A stretch of 64,000 nt of DNA from Massilia pinisoli (GCF_024753285.1 NZ_JANUGW010000019.1:59602-123601); one strand, 5' to 3'; positions 8,725 through 16,855 are shown, counted from the first letter of the stretch. Numbers and translations are program-made. Notes: generated by a model not told the origin, from the sequence alone.

Positions 8725-9750
8725 ATGAAGCTACGTCCCGCCGTGTCCTGCTGCCTGATCGCGTCCGCGCTGCTGGCGTCGAACGCCGCGCAGGCGCTGC
8801 AGCTGGGAGAAAATTTCCGCCATCGCCTCGAACAGCGCCGCGCCGAACGGGCCGAGCGCAGCGGGCGCGACGAACGCAACGGCGCGTCCGCCCTGCAGGA
8901 AATGCAGGTGCAGGGCCGCAAGGTGCTCGTGCACGTGCCGGCCGGGTACGATCCCACTCGTCCGGCGCCGCTCGTGCTGGCCTTCCACGGCGGCGGTGGC
9001 GATGCCGCGTTCATGGCCGACGACAGCCGCTACGGCCTGCAGCGCGAGGCCGACCGGAGCGGCTTCATCGTCGCCTTCCCCAACGGCGCGAGCAAGCTGC
9101 CCGGCGGCCGGTTCGCCACGTGGAACGCGGGCGGCTGCTGCGGCTACGCGCGCGACCAGGGCAGCGACGACGTCGGCTTCGCGCGCGCGGTCGTGAGCGC
9201 GCTCGAGGCGAAGTATGCCGTCGACACCCGCCGCGTGTTCGCCACCGGCATGAGCAACGGCGGCATGCTGGCGCACCGGCTCGCGTGCGACGCGGCGGAC
9301 GTGTTCCGGGCCGTGGCCTCCGTCGCCGGCACCGACGCGACGACGCACTGCACCCCGTCGCGGCCCATCTCCGTGCTCCATATCCATGCCCATGACGACG
9401 ACCACGTGCTGTTCGATGGCGGCGCCGGTCCCGGCGCGTTCCGCGACCAGAGCATGGTGATGAATTTCGTGTCGGTGCCTGAGACCGTCGCGCGCTGGGT
9501 GCAGCGCGACCAGTGCAGCGGCAGCCCGCAGCGGGTGCTGCAGGTGGCCGGGGCGTACTGCGATGCGTACAAGAGCTGCGCGGGCGGCGTCCAGGTCCAG
9601 GTCTGCGTGACGGACACGGGCGGCCATTCCTGGCCCGGCGCGGACCGCGTACGACCGGGCAAGGAAACCGCATCGACGGCCCTGGATGCGAGCGCGACGA
9701 TCTGGCGCTTCTTCGACAGCCAGGCGTCGCGCCCCGCAGCGCGACCCTGA
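8725..9750 (+). CDS. Secreted esterase, PHB depolymerase/feruloyl esterase (CE1-like) family
   Basis: A 341-residue alpha/beta hydrolase with a signal peptide (cleavage near AAQA, residue 24). The oxyanion segment AFHGGGGD and the nucleophile elbow GMSNGG (Ser177) are typical of LpqC/feruloyl-esterase-type depolymerases; the catalytic His is His301 in GGHSWPG, and an Asp lies in the HAHDDDHV segment. Several Cys residues (AGGCCGY, LACDA, THCTP, DQCSG, GAYCDAYKSCAGG, VQVCV) suggest disulfides, as usual for exported members. The substrate may be feruloylated xylan or short polyesters; sequence alone does not decide. A good ribosome site (AAGGAG, 8713-8718) precedes the ATG. Confidence 0.85.
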   Translation: MKLRPAVSCCLIASALLASNAAQALQLGENFRHRLEQRRAERAERSGRDERNGASALQEMQVQGRKVLVHVPAGYDPTRPAPLVLAFHGGGGDAAFMADDSRYGLQREADRSGFIVAFPNGASKLPGGRFATWNAGGCCGYARDQGSDDVGFARAVVSALEAKYAVDTRRVFATGMSNGGMLAHRLACDAADVFRAVASVAGTDATTHCTPSRPISVLHIHAHDDDHVLFDGGAGPGAFRDQSMVMNFVSVPETVARWVQRDQCSGSPQRVLQVAGAYCDAYKSCAGGVQVQVCVTDTGGHSWPGADRVRPGKETASTALDASATIWRFFDSQASRPAARP

Positions 9751-9939
9751 ACGACGCCGCGCTCCACCTCCAGCGCGTCAGCCGGGCAATCCGCGCGACG
9801 GGCCGATCCGTCGCGTTTCCGGCCCGGAACGATCGATTGCAATCGACCGGCATGGTGGCCGACGGCCGCGTCAGTGCGTGTCCTACAACCGGCCGCAGCC
9901 CCGTGCGGATAATGAACTGACACGACATGAGGGGGCCCC

Positions 9940-11088
9940 GTGACATCGATTCCTTCCAGGCGAGTGCCCACAGCGGATAGCGGAGGATGGCTGGAGAGCT
10001 ACGGGCGGGTGATCGCGAAGATCGCTTGTCCGGCCTACTGCTGTACACGGGAGGGCGCGGTTGCGCACAGCAACCGCTCGGCGCGCCGGCTTTGGGGGCG
10101 GACGCCTTCTTCGGACGAGGAAGGGCAATGGGACGGTTTCGCCGCCCTGTATCAGGCCGACGGTACGTCCTTGGCGAAATCCGCGTCGCCCGCCGCGCTG
10201 GCCGCGCAAGCCGGCGCCGAGCCGCAGTCGACCGAGTTGGTCGCGGAATCGGTGGACGGGCACAGGCGCGTGCTGGTCATCCACGCACAGCCGGTCGAAG
10301 GTGCGGATGGCGCCGTCGCCGGGGTGCTATGCTCGGTGACCGACACCAGTGAGCGGCACGGTCTTGCTCGCGAAGTCCAGCGCGAGCGCGACAGCCGGGA
10401 TGCGTTGCTCCGTACGCTTGCGCATGAATTGCGCAATCCGCTGTCGTCGGTCATGACGGCCGCGTGCCTCCTTCAGCGTCGGCAGGGTGCGCCCGATATC
10501 GCACGGATGGCGCGCGTCATCGAACGCCAGACGAGGCAACTCGCGCGCTTCATCGGCGACCTGCTCGAGGCGTCGCGCGTCGAGCATGCGTGCGACATTC
10601 CGGTCGAGATGCGGACCAGCAGCGTCGGCAAGGTGCTGGAGCTCGCACACGACGTGGTGGACGGTATCCTGAGCGGCCGCGGCCAGCGGCTGCGGACCGA
10701 GACGACGGCGGAAGACACGGTCCTGTGGTGCGACCCGGAGCGGCTCGCACAGGCGCTGGGCAATGCCTTGCTCAACGCCAGCGAGTTCTCCGATGATGGC
10801 GCGGAGATTTTACTGACGGTCGCGACCGATGGCTTGTTTCTCGAGATGTTGGTGACGGATCATGGCATCGGTGTCGAAGCCGACGAACTGGGCGCCATGT
10901 TCGAACCCTTCCGTAAATGCGCCGCCCATCCGGCCCGTATGCCCTCGGGCGCCGGGCTGGGGCTGGCGATCGCGCGAAGCGTGTGCCGGGCGCATGGCGG
11001 CACCGTGTCCGCCCGCAGCGAGGGGCGGGGCCAGGGTACGCGGTTGACATTCATCCTGCCGGTGGTCGGCGTCGCGGCGCCGTCGTGA
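9940..11088 (+). CDS. PAS-domain sensor histidine kinase
   Basis: Sensor kinase of 382 residues without membrane segments, so probably cytoplasmic. An N-terminal PAS-like domain (about 20-150) contains two adjacent Cys residues (PAYCCTREG). The dimerisation/phosphoacceptor domain has His162 in the H-box LAHELRNPLSS, and the ATPase domain has the N-box (NALLNASEFSD), the G1 box DHGIGV and the G2 box GAGLGLAIA. It begins with GTG at 9940 after a purine-rich ribosome site (GAGGGGG). No receiver gene follows directly; the next gene, 333 bases on, is a REC-PAS-GGDEF-EAL protein that could be its partner. Confidence 0.88.
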   Translation: MTSIPSRRVPTADSGGWLESYGRVIAKIACPAYCCTREGAVAHSNRSARRLWGRTPSSDEEGQWDGFAALYQADGTSLAKSASPAALAAQAGAEPQSTELVAESVDGHRRVLVIHAQPVEGADGAVAGVLCSVTDTSERHGLAREVQRERDSRDALLRTLAHELRNPLSSVMTAACLLQRRQGAPDIARMARVIERQTRQLARFIGDLLEASRVEHACDIPVEMRTSSVGKVLELAHDVVDGILSGRGQRLRTETTAEDTVLWCDPERLAQALGNALLNASEFSDDGAEILLTVATDGLFLEMLVTDHGIGVEADELGAMFEPFRKCAAHPARMPSGAGLGLAIARSVCRAHGGTVSARSEGRGQGTRLTFILPVVGVAAPS

Positions 11089-11421
11089 GTCCGGCATGCA
11101 CGCGGCCTCGGCATGCACGACGCCGCTCCGATCCGTCCCGCCGTACTGCGCAGCGACGACGATGTGCCTGCGCTCCATAACCGTTTCGCTGCGGTTGACG
11201 CTCTTACGAAAGGGCATATACTGGTCTGCACTCGGTTCCAGCAGCCACGCACGAAGCGGCCGTCTGCATCGCTGTTTGCCGCCAGGAGGACTGATGCGGC
11301 ACCCGTGCCGATCATGCCGGCAGTCTCGACGTCCACCTCGCGCGCCCGATGCCGAGCCGGTTCCGGGCGTTGGCCGGTTGCGTCGGGCGTAGTCGGGAGC
11401 ACGGGCGACAGCGGAGGAGAC
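11089..11421 (+). other. Intergenic region before the GGDEF-EAL gene
   Basis: This gap of 333 bases contains no convincing gene. The frame of the downstream gene is open back to 11113, but the purine-rich ribosome site and ATG at 11422 mark the real start. A sigma-70-like promoter at 11195-11222 is the only recognisable element. Confidence 0.5.
11195..11222 (+). promoter_or_regulatory. Sigma-70-like promoter for the REC-PAS-GGDEF-EAL gene
   Basis: TTGACG (11195-11200) and TATACT (11217-11222) are separated by 16 bases. Each differs from the consensus hexamers at only one or two positions. The predicted transcript would have a leader of about 190 bases. Confidence 0.55.
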
Positions 11422-13509
11422 ATGGCAAATCGAGTCCTCATCATTTCTCCGGATACGGAGGATACCCGTACCTTGAGACGGTCGCTGGGACATGCACGCG
11501 ACGGCCCTTTCGATGTGGAGAGCGTGTTCACCCTGGCGCAAGGTGTGGAGCGCATCCGCCAGGGCGGCATCGATGCGATCCTGGCGGATTTGACGCTGCC
11601 GGACAACCAGGGCCTGGCCTGCTTCGACCAACTCCACGCAGCGGCGCGGCATGTGCCGATTTTGACGCTGTGCGACCTCGACGATGAAGCGGACGCAAAG
11701 GAAGCGGTCCAGCGCGGCGCCCAGGGTTGGTTGTCGAGGGGGTACTTCGACAATTACCTCGTGCCGCAATCCTTGCGCAATATTATCGAACGCACGAAAG
11801 TCGAGCAGCGTCTGTATGTTGCCATGGCACGCGCAGAAATTACGCTGAACTCGATTGGCGATGCCGTCATCTCGACCGACATGACGGGCTGCGTCGATTA
11901 CTTGAACGCCGCGGCCGAACTAATCACCGGCTGGTCGCGCAAGAAAGCGCATGGACGGCCGATCGCGGAAGTGCTCGACATCGTCGACGGCGTCACCCGC
12001 CGCCAGGTCGTCAACCCTGTCGAATACGTCCTGCAGAGCGATCGCGCAACCGGGTTGACCAGCGATGCCGTGCTTGTCGGCGTCCACGGCAAGTGCATTC
12101 CGATCGAGGATTCGGCCGCACCGATCCACGACTGGGACGGGAAGATCGTCGGTGCCGTGATGGTGTTCCGGGACATCTCGAACGCGGTGGCACTGATGTC
12201 CAAGATGCGGCACCAGGCGCAGCACGATTTCCTCACCAAACTGCCTAACCGCATCCTTCTGAACGACCGCATCAGCCAGGCGATTGCCTCGGCCAGGCGC
12301 AACAACGCCAACCCGGCACTGTTGTTCCTTGATCTGGACAAATTCAAGCATATCAACGACTCCCTGGGACACGCCGTGGGCGATCAGTTGCTTCAGGCCG
12401 TTTCGGAACGCCTCGTCAACTGCGTGCGAGCCTCCGACACCGTCAGCCGCCACGGTGGCGACGAGTTCGTGATCCTGCTGGCGGACGAACGGCAGCCGCA
12501 TGACGCGGCCCTGGCGGCCGAAAAAATATTGCTCGCACTGTCGACGCCGTTCCTCATCGAAGGGCAGCAGTTGCATACGTCAACCAGTATCGGCATCAGC
12601 GTATTCCCGCTCGACGGTATGGATGCCGCCGCCCTGATCAAGAATGCCGACACCGCGATGTATCACGCCAAGGAGCACGGGCGCAATAATTACCAGTTCT
12701 TTTCCCATGACATGAATACGCGCGCCGTGGAACGGCAACTCATTGAAAACAATCTGCGCCGGGCGCTCGAAAGCCACGAATTCAGGCTGCACTACCAGCC
12801 GAAGGTCGACCTGAAAACCAACCGCATCACCGGTGTCGAAGCGCTGCTGCGCTGGGAGCACCCGGAATGGGGCTTGGTGCTGCCCGAGCGTTTCATCATG
12901 ATTGCCGAGGAATGCGGCCTGATCATTCCGATCGGGCGTTGGGTATTGAATGAAGCGTGCGAGCAGGCGGTGCGCTGGCGTAACGAGGGCATTTCGCCGG
13001 TGTCGATCGCGGTCAACGTGTCGGCGCTGGAATTCCGCCATCGCGATTTTTTCGAGCACGCACTGGCCATCCTGCAGACCACCGGCGTGGACCCGACCTG
13101 CCTGCAACTCGAATTGACCGAGAGCGTGCTGATGCGCGACGTGGCGACCAGCGCCACCTTGCTGGCCCAGTTCAAGGCGATGGGCGTACAGATCGCCGTG
13201 GACGATTTCGGCACCGGCTATTCCAGCCTGAGCTACCTGAATCAATTCCCGATCGACGTGCTCAAGATCGACCAGTCGTTTGTCAGGGCGATCGATACCG
13301 CGCAGGACAGCGATGGAGGCATCGTCAGCGCGGTGATCGGCATGGGCAAGAACCTGAACCAGCGTGTCATCGCGGAGGGCGTCGAAGATGCGGGGCAGTT
13401 TGCATTCCTCGATGCGCACGGATGCAATGAGGGCCAGGGCTACTTCTTCAGCAAGCCGGTCAACGCGGGTCAGATGCAGGCGATGCTGAATACGGGCGCG
13501 TGCATCTGA
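11422..13509 (+). CDS. REC-PAS-GGDEF-EAL cyclic-di-GMP signalling protein
   Basis: A 695-residue cytoplasmic protein. An N-terminal receiver domain (1-120) has the phosphoacceptor Asp56 (LADLTLPD) and Thr82, but the usual acidic pair is reduced to one Asp (ISPD) and the conserved Lys is Arg106 (WLSRG), so phosphorylation may be altered. A PAS domain follows (about 135-255), then GGDEF with an intact motif at 345-349 (diguanylate cyclase) and EAL at 473-475 with the catalytic signature residues in place (EALLRW, NVSALEF, ELTES, DDFGTGYSSLSYL, KIDQSF, EGVED), so phosphodiesterase activity is likely. The start is fixed by GGAGGA at 11413-11418. It is probably regulated together with the upstream kinase. 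Confidence 0.92.
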   Translation: MANRVLIISPDTEDTRTLRRSLGHARDGPFDVESVFTLAQGVERIRQGGIDAILADLTLPDNQGLACFDQLHAAARHVPILTLCDLDDEADAKEAVQRGAQGWLSRGYFDNYLVPQSLRNIIERTKVEQRLYVAMARAEITLNSIGDAVISTDMTGCVDYLNAAAELITGWSRKKAHGRPIAEVLDIVDGVTRRQVVNPVEYVLQSDRATGLTSDAVLVGVHGKCIPIEDSAAPIHDWDGKIVGAVMVFRDISNAVALMSKMRHQAQHDFLTKLPNRILLNDRISQAIASARRNNANPALLFLDLDKFKHINDSLGHAVGDQLLQAVSERLVNCVRASDTVSRHGGDEFVILLADERQPHDAALAAEKILLALSTPFLIEGQQLHTSTSIGISVFPLDGMDAAALIKNADTAMYHAKEHGRNNYQFFSHDMNTRAVERQLIENNLRRALESHEFRLHYQPKVDLKTNRITGVEALLRWEHPEWGLVLPERFIMIAEECGLIIPIGRWVLNEACEQAVRWRNEGISPVSIAVNVSALEFRHRDFFEHALAILQTTGVDPTCLQLELTESVLMRDVATSATLLAQFKAMGVQIAVDDFGTGYSSLSYLNQFPIDVLKIDQSFVRAIDTAQDSDGGIVSAVIGMGKNLNQRVIAEGVEDAGQFAFLDAHGCNEGQGYFFSKPVNAGQMQAMLNTGACI

Positions 13510-13531
13510 CCATGTCGGCGCAAGGCGGTCG

Positions 13532-13978
13532 TCAACGCGGCGGTCCGGCGTGGCCCGTTTTCCTCTTATTCACACGGAAGGTCCGTTTGGCGTGCGGCTT
13601 GGCTTCAGCGCCGGCGGGGGCGCGCCGGGCCAGCTGGTGCCGGTCCTCGATGTAGACAGGGTTGGATTGCTCCATGATGCCAATGGCCCGGACCGAGTCC
13701 GGTCCGGCCGCTCCGGTGAGGGTGATGACGTGGCGTCCGGGCAGGAAGGCCGATTCGTCCACGCGCGCGGGCTCATCGTGCCACCGGCCGAACAACCGCG
13801 CGAGTATCTGCCTGAGCGCGCCTCCGGAGCCCGCGTCGGGCCTGCAAGCCGCGTCGCCGGCCTCGGGCGGGCTGACGAGCGAGGTCCCGGAGCGCGGAAA
13901 TCCCGAGAGGAGCAATTCGTCCAGCACGTGCTGGGCATCGCCCCGGTTGTTGAAGACTGCTGTGAGATCGTGGCGCAT
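13532..13978 (-). CDS. General-stress (YflT-like) domain protein, paralogue of 14927-15517
   Basis: A 148-residue protein that opens with MRHDLTAVFNNRGDAQ and continues with a helix VLDELLLSGF. This resembles the short alpha/beta domain of YflT-type general-stress proteins. The middle segment HVITLTGAAGP and the part after it (AIGIMEQSNPVYIED) fit the second half of that fold. Its N-terminal 29 residues share about 19 identities with the protein at 14927-15517. It is the third gene of an operon with a slipin between the two paralogues, 29 bases after the slipin. The C-terminus is basic (KPHAKRTFRVNKRKTGHA). Function unknown; a stress role is inferred. Confidence 0.7.
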   Translation of the reverse strand: MRHDLTAVFNNRGDAQHVLDELLLSGFPRSGTSLVSPPEAGDAACRPDAGSGGALRQILARLFGRWHDEPARVDESAFLPGRHVITLTGAAGPDSVRAIGIMEQSNPVYIEDRHQLARRAPAGAEAKPHAKRTFRVNKRKTGHAGPPR

Positions 13979-14007
13979 GACGTGCCTCTTTTCGCTTGCG
14001 GTTTCAA

Positions 14008-14880
14008 TCAGGCCGCGGCCTTGTTCCAGACGACTTCCGTTGGGGCGGGGGACGATGCGCCTGGTATCGGCGAGGCGGCCGACGGATTCAGGCTGTCGAC
14101 CATCGAGCTGGGAATCAGGATCGTCGCGCCGCGCTCCTTCGTGGTTTCGTAGATGATGTTCATGGCCCGAAGCTGCAGGGCGGCCGGATGGCCCGCGTAC
14201 ATGTCGGCCGCCTCGACGAATTTCCCGGCAATGGCGGCTTCGGCCGAACCAAGAATGACCCGCGCCTGTTTTTCGCGTTCGGCCTGGGCCTGGCGGGACA
14301 TGGCATCCTGGAGTACGACAGGAATGGCGACATCGCGGATTTCCACCGAGCCTACCGACACCCCCCAAGGCGCCGTTTTCTTGCCGATCGCTTCCTTGAG
14401 CTGTTCATCGGCTTCCTTGCGGTCGGATAACAGCGCTGCCAGCATCGACGTGCCGATCATTTCCCGCAACGACGTCTGGGCAACCCGGTCGATCGCCTCG
14501 CGGTAATTCGTGATCGCCAACGCGGCTTTCTCGGCATCGTGGACGTGCCAGAAGATGATGGCGTCGACGTTGACGGGGACGGTATCCTTCGTCAAAGCCT
14601 GCTCGGCGTTGAAGGCGGTGGTCTGGATGCGTCCGTCGATGACCGCAACGACATTGTCGATGACGGGAACGATGGCGAACAGTCCTGCGCCTCTGACGCT
14701 TTGCAGTTTCCCCATCCTTAATATGACGAATTTTTCCCACGTGTTTGCGACCTTCAGCGACATCGCGATGATCACCGCAAGGACAATGAACGGGAACCCT
14801 AGAAACGGGTTGACCCAATAAACGAGGACCGCGCCAACGGCAAGGCTGGCGGCGGTCAGAAACGATGTGATCGGATTCAT
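14008..14880 (-). CDS. Slipin (SPFH/band-7, stomatin-like membrane protein)
   Basis: A 290-residue stomatin/prohibitin-family protein. Two hydrophobic stretches (about residues 7-42) anchor it in the inner membrane; the SPFH domain follows (about 45-200) with slipin hallmarks such as ERKQ-like RMGKLQSVRGAGLFAIVPVID, AIIFWHVHDAEKAAL and a long Ala/Glu-rich helix (SRQAQAEREKQARVILG). Slipins scaffold membrane microdomains and often act with NfeD proteases, but no NfeD gene is adjacent. Here the neighbours are two YflT-like paralogues on the same strand. The C-terminal tail is Pro/Ser-rich. Confidence 0.9.
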   Translation of the reverse strand: MNPITSFLTAASLAVGAVLVYWVNPFLGFPFIVLAVIIAMSLKVANTWEKFVILRMGKLQSVRGAGLFAIVPVIDNVVAVIDGRIQTTAFNAEQALTKDTVPVNVDAIIFWHVHDAEKAALAITNYREAIDRVAQTSLREMIGTSMLAALLSDRKEADEQLKEAIGKKTAPWGVSVGSVEIRDVAIPVVLQDAMSRQAQAEREKQARVILGSAEAAIAGKFVEAADMYAGHPAALQLRAMNIIYETTKERGATILIPSSMVDSLNPSAASPIPGASSPAPTEVVWNKAAA

Positions 14881-14926
14881 GATGGTGTCCTGTTGACGCT
14901 GTCGGTATGCTGGAGCGGGGGACTGA

Positions 14927-15517
14927 TCAGGACCTTACGCGATCCCAGCCATGGCGTACCGCCGCTTTCACTTTGTCCCAGGTTGACGACGCGTTGCCGG
15001 CGTGCCGTGTTTTCCACGCTGCGGCCAGCGCCGGCTCGACGTCCCGCCAATCCTTGTCGCGGTCGTTCTCGCTGCGCCGGGCTTCGCTCCCGTAGAGGTA
15101 GGCCGCCATGTAATCGTCGTGCGCGGCGCTGTCCGTATCCTGGGAGGAGGCTGGGGTGGGGACGTGCAGCCTGCCGTCGTCCGGATGGACCCATTGCGAG
15201 TCCGCGCCCATCGTTGCCTCGAAGGTGTTGCCGGTCGGCGGCGAGTCGGCACTCTGGGTGCCGAAGTAGCGACTGTCTTCATGGGCGCGGCGCTGCAGGG
15301 AGCCGGGCTCGGTACCGGGAGGGTAGGTGAATCTCGTTCCAGGCACATCCGTTCCAGCATCGACACTGCCATGGGCCGGCTCGTCATCAAGGTCTTCGAT
15401 GCCGATCGGACCGACACGTGCGGTATTGGCGCGGGAATAATTAGAGGCCAGCAACTCGTCGAGTACGTGCTGGGTATCGCTTCGATGAGCGAAGACTGCC
15501 TTCAATGTGTGTCGCAT
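14927..15517 (-). CDS. YflT-like stress protein with C-terminal WD-type helix
   Basis: A 196-residue hydrophilic protein and probable first gene of the slipin operon. The N-terminal segment MRHTLKAVFAHRSDTQ plus VLDELLAS matches the paralogue at 13532-13978. The middle is polar and probably flexible. The C-terminal 65 residues carry a pattern (YMAAYLYG, DWRDVEPALAAAWK, WDKVKAAVRHGWDRV) that I associate with uncharacterised stress and desiccation proteins of bacteria. The slipin gene begins 46 bases downstream. The role is inferred only; no catalytic motif is visible. Confidence 0.7.
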   Translation of the reverse strand: MRHTLKAVFAHRSDTQHVLDELLASNYSRANTARVGPIGIEDLDDEPAHGSVDAGTDVPGTRFTYPPGTEPGSLQRRAHEDSRYFGTQSADSPPTGNTFEATMGADSQWVHPDDGRLHVPTPASSQDTDSAAHDDYMAAYLYGSEARRSENDRDKDWRDVEPALAAAWKTRHAGNASSTWDKVKAAVRHGWDRVRS

Positions 15518-15889
15518 GGCCTGACCCCCGATGTGAGCGTTGCAAACAGGGGTAACGGGCGATGCCGGTATGCGTCATGCCGTCGAGCATGACCGCTCCC
15601 CTGTACTACTTGCGTCGTGCCGGGGGAGTGGCCATGACCGACGGCCGGTTTCCGTGCATTGCCGTTGAATTACCGCGACCACGCGGTGTGGGTCACTTCA
15701 TGCAGTACGGCGCTTGAACTATAAAATCATACGCCTATTCGGCGTCCGCCGCGCGCTGTTTCGCGCGTCGTTCTTGGGCGAGGCCGGCAAAGAGGGCCGG
15801 CAGAAATGCGGGCGCCGGATCGGGCGACGGGGCATCGTGCTAGTATCGCCTTGGATGGCCATTCACGCCGCAAGGCACGGAGGCATGTG
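15518..15889. other. Intergenic region between slipin operon and small unknown gene
   Basis: This stretch of 372 bases lies between two divergent genes and must hold both promoters. No gene is well supported. A 27-codon frame at 15634-15717 has a good GGGGGAG ribosome site but nothing else to recommend it. TATAAA at 15720-15725 and TAGTAT near 15841 are possible -10 boxes. Confidence 0.4.
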
Positions 15890-16141
15890 ATGAGACTGAT
15901 TGAAGCGGATGAGCTCAGACAATTCTCGGAAATCCTGAAGAGCCGGTCATGTTCTCTTGCGGACTTTGAACTGTACGAGCTGGATACGACGGATCCGAAA
16001 AGCGACGAATTGTCGCCGATGAAGGGCTTCGTCCAAATACGACGTAAATCCAACGATGTGGTCAGGGAATACGTGACCGGTGACGGCACCTCATGGGTTT
16101 CCGTTTTCGAAAAAGACCTGGGCACTGGCCGCTTCGGTTGA
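15890..16141 (+). CDS. Small hypothetical protein (83 aa)
   Basis: An acidic 83-residue protein beginning MRLIEADELRQFSEIL. No signal peptide, membrane segment, Cys motif or known domain is visible. Predicted as a helix followed by a beta-rich second half (FELYELD, KGFVQIRRKS, VREYVTGDG, SWVSVFEKD). The start is well supported by GGAGG at 15879-15883, six bases before the ATG. A strong two-way terminator follows 55 bases later, so this is a single-gene unit. GC content is lower than the window average. I do not recognise the family. Confidence 0.65.
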   Translation: MRLIEADELRQFSEILKSRSCSLADFELYELDTTDPKSDELSPMKGFVQIRRKSNDVVREYVTGDGTSWVSVFEKDLGTGRFG

Positions 16142-16195
16142 GAAAACCTTCGCAGCTTTATTGGACCGTACGGGGAGATTTCTGGCGCCACCAAC

Positions 16196-16229
16196 AAAAA
16201 CGCCGATCGGCATGGATCGGCGTTTCTGT
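16196..16229. terminator. Bidirectional rho-independent terminator
   Basis: The stem AAACGCCGATC/GATCGGCGTTT encloses a six-base loop (16209-16214). An A-run on the left (16196-16200) and a T-rich run on the right allow termination in both directions: for the 83-residue gene on the plus strand and for the tRNA-Phe remnant on the minus strand. Confidence 0.8.
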
Positions 16230-16240
16230 TTGGATGTTCG

Positions 16241-16290
16241 TGGTGGCCCGGGGCGGAATCGAACCACCGACACAAGGATTTTCAATCCTC
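16241..16290 (-). pseudogene. Truncated tRNA-Phe: duplicated 3' half including CCA
   Basis: These 50 bases are identical to the 3' part of the intact tRNA-Phe at 16713-16788, from the anticodon stem through the encoded CCA. The 5' 26 bases are missing: after 16290 the sequence changes abruptly to unrelated DNA. It is therefore not a functional tRNA. The break falls next to the anticodon stem, a common crossover site for tyrosine-recombinase elements. The fragment keeps its own terminator downstream (16196-16229). Confidence 0.9.
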
Positions 16291-16540
16291 AGTGCGCGCG
16301 CGGAGCGCCAGGAGTGGCGTTGCCGGGTTGCCGGCTTACGGGCAGATGTTCAGGCGGCATGCCATCCTTGAACAACTGGCGGAGCTGCTGGCGCAGCTCT
16401 GGGGTATCGTCGTGATGGTGCACCGAAACCGCATGTTCGACAGCGGCTTGCAATAACTCTTCCTCGCTGTCGGCCGAGATGGCGACAGTGCAATGCGTTT
16501 CGCTTGGAAATTCCCGGCAATCGATGAATTTGCGCGTCAT
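16289..16540 (-). CDS. DUF1059 small protein
   Basis: An 83-residue protein of the DUF1059 type: FIDCREFPSE at the N-terminus, CTVAISADSEEELLQAAVEHA in the centre, HHHDDTPELRQQLRQLFKDG near the end. The family is of unknown function and is usually about 60 residues. Here about 20 extra residues (through PGNATPGAPRAH) follow, and the stop codon is built from the first bases of the tRNA-Phe remnant, so the C-terminus was apparently created or altered by a recombination event. A good ribosome site (AAAGGAG) precedes the ATG. It is the only gene between the intact tRNA-Phe and its duplicated 3' half. Confidence 0.8.
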   Translation of the reverse strand: MTRKFIDCREFPSETHCTVAISADSEEELLQAAVEHAVSVHHHDDTPELRQQLRQLFKDGMPPEHLPVSRQPGNATPGAPRAH

Positions 16541-16658
16541 GATCGGCTCCTTTACTCAATGAGCGGGCAGCGTGCCCACTCGTTTCAGTATAGGCAGAAG
16601 GTGTCGTTCGCGCTGTAAAAGTGCCAGTCGTGGCCAGCGACGGGCTCGCCGAAGCACA

Positions 16659-16698
16659 AAACAAAAACGCCAACCTGCATGGGTTGGCGTTTTTGTTT
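16659..16698. terminator. Strong bidirectional terminator after tRNA-Phe
   Basis: A perfect 17-base-pair stem (AAACAAAAACGCCAACC at 16659-16675 and its complement at 16682-16698) around a six-base loop. The A/T outer part gives a U-run in either direction. It terminates the tRNA-Phe transcript on the minus strand, 14 bases after the CCA. Confidence 0.9.
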
Positions 16699-16712
16699 GA
16701 CTTCAGAATTCT

Positions 16713-16788
16713 TGGTGGCCCGGGGCGGAATCGAACCACCGACACAAGGATTTTCAATCCTCTGCTCTACCAACTGAGCTACCAGGCC
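16713..16788 (-). tRNA. tRNA-Phe (GAA)
   Basis: A complete 76-base tRNA read on the minus strand. The acceptor stem GGCCTGG pairs with CCGGGCC with one G-U pair, the D-arm has AGCTCAGTTGGTAGAGCA, the anticodon loop is TTGAAAA with GAA for Phe, the T-arm has GGTTCGATTCC, and the 3' CCA is encoded. A TATACT hexamer (complement of 16799-16804) sits just upstream as -10 box. An identical copy lies at 42592-42667, and a 50-base 3' fragment at 16241-16290. Confidence 0.97.
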
Positions 16789-16855
16789 AAGGCGGCGCAG
16801 TATAGCACGGGTTACGTAAAATCCATAATTTTTGTCGCGCCGGCCGGCGCCCGGT

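Noticed and set aside
9065..10048. A long minus-strand frame over the esterase and the following gap
   Set aside because: Extremely Arg/Ser/Pro-rich shadow of the esterase gene; it covers the intergenic part only by chance.
15634..15717. A 27-codon frame with a good GGGGGAG ribosome site in the 372-base gap
   Set aside because: No hydrophobic or other recognisable pattern and no terminator; a chance ribosome site is likely in GC-rich DNA.
16350..16773. Protein frames running through the tRNA-Phe genes (sharing MKILVSVVRFRPGPP)
   Set aside because: The repeated peptide is simply the translation of the tRNA sequence in all copies, not a gene family.
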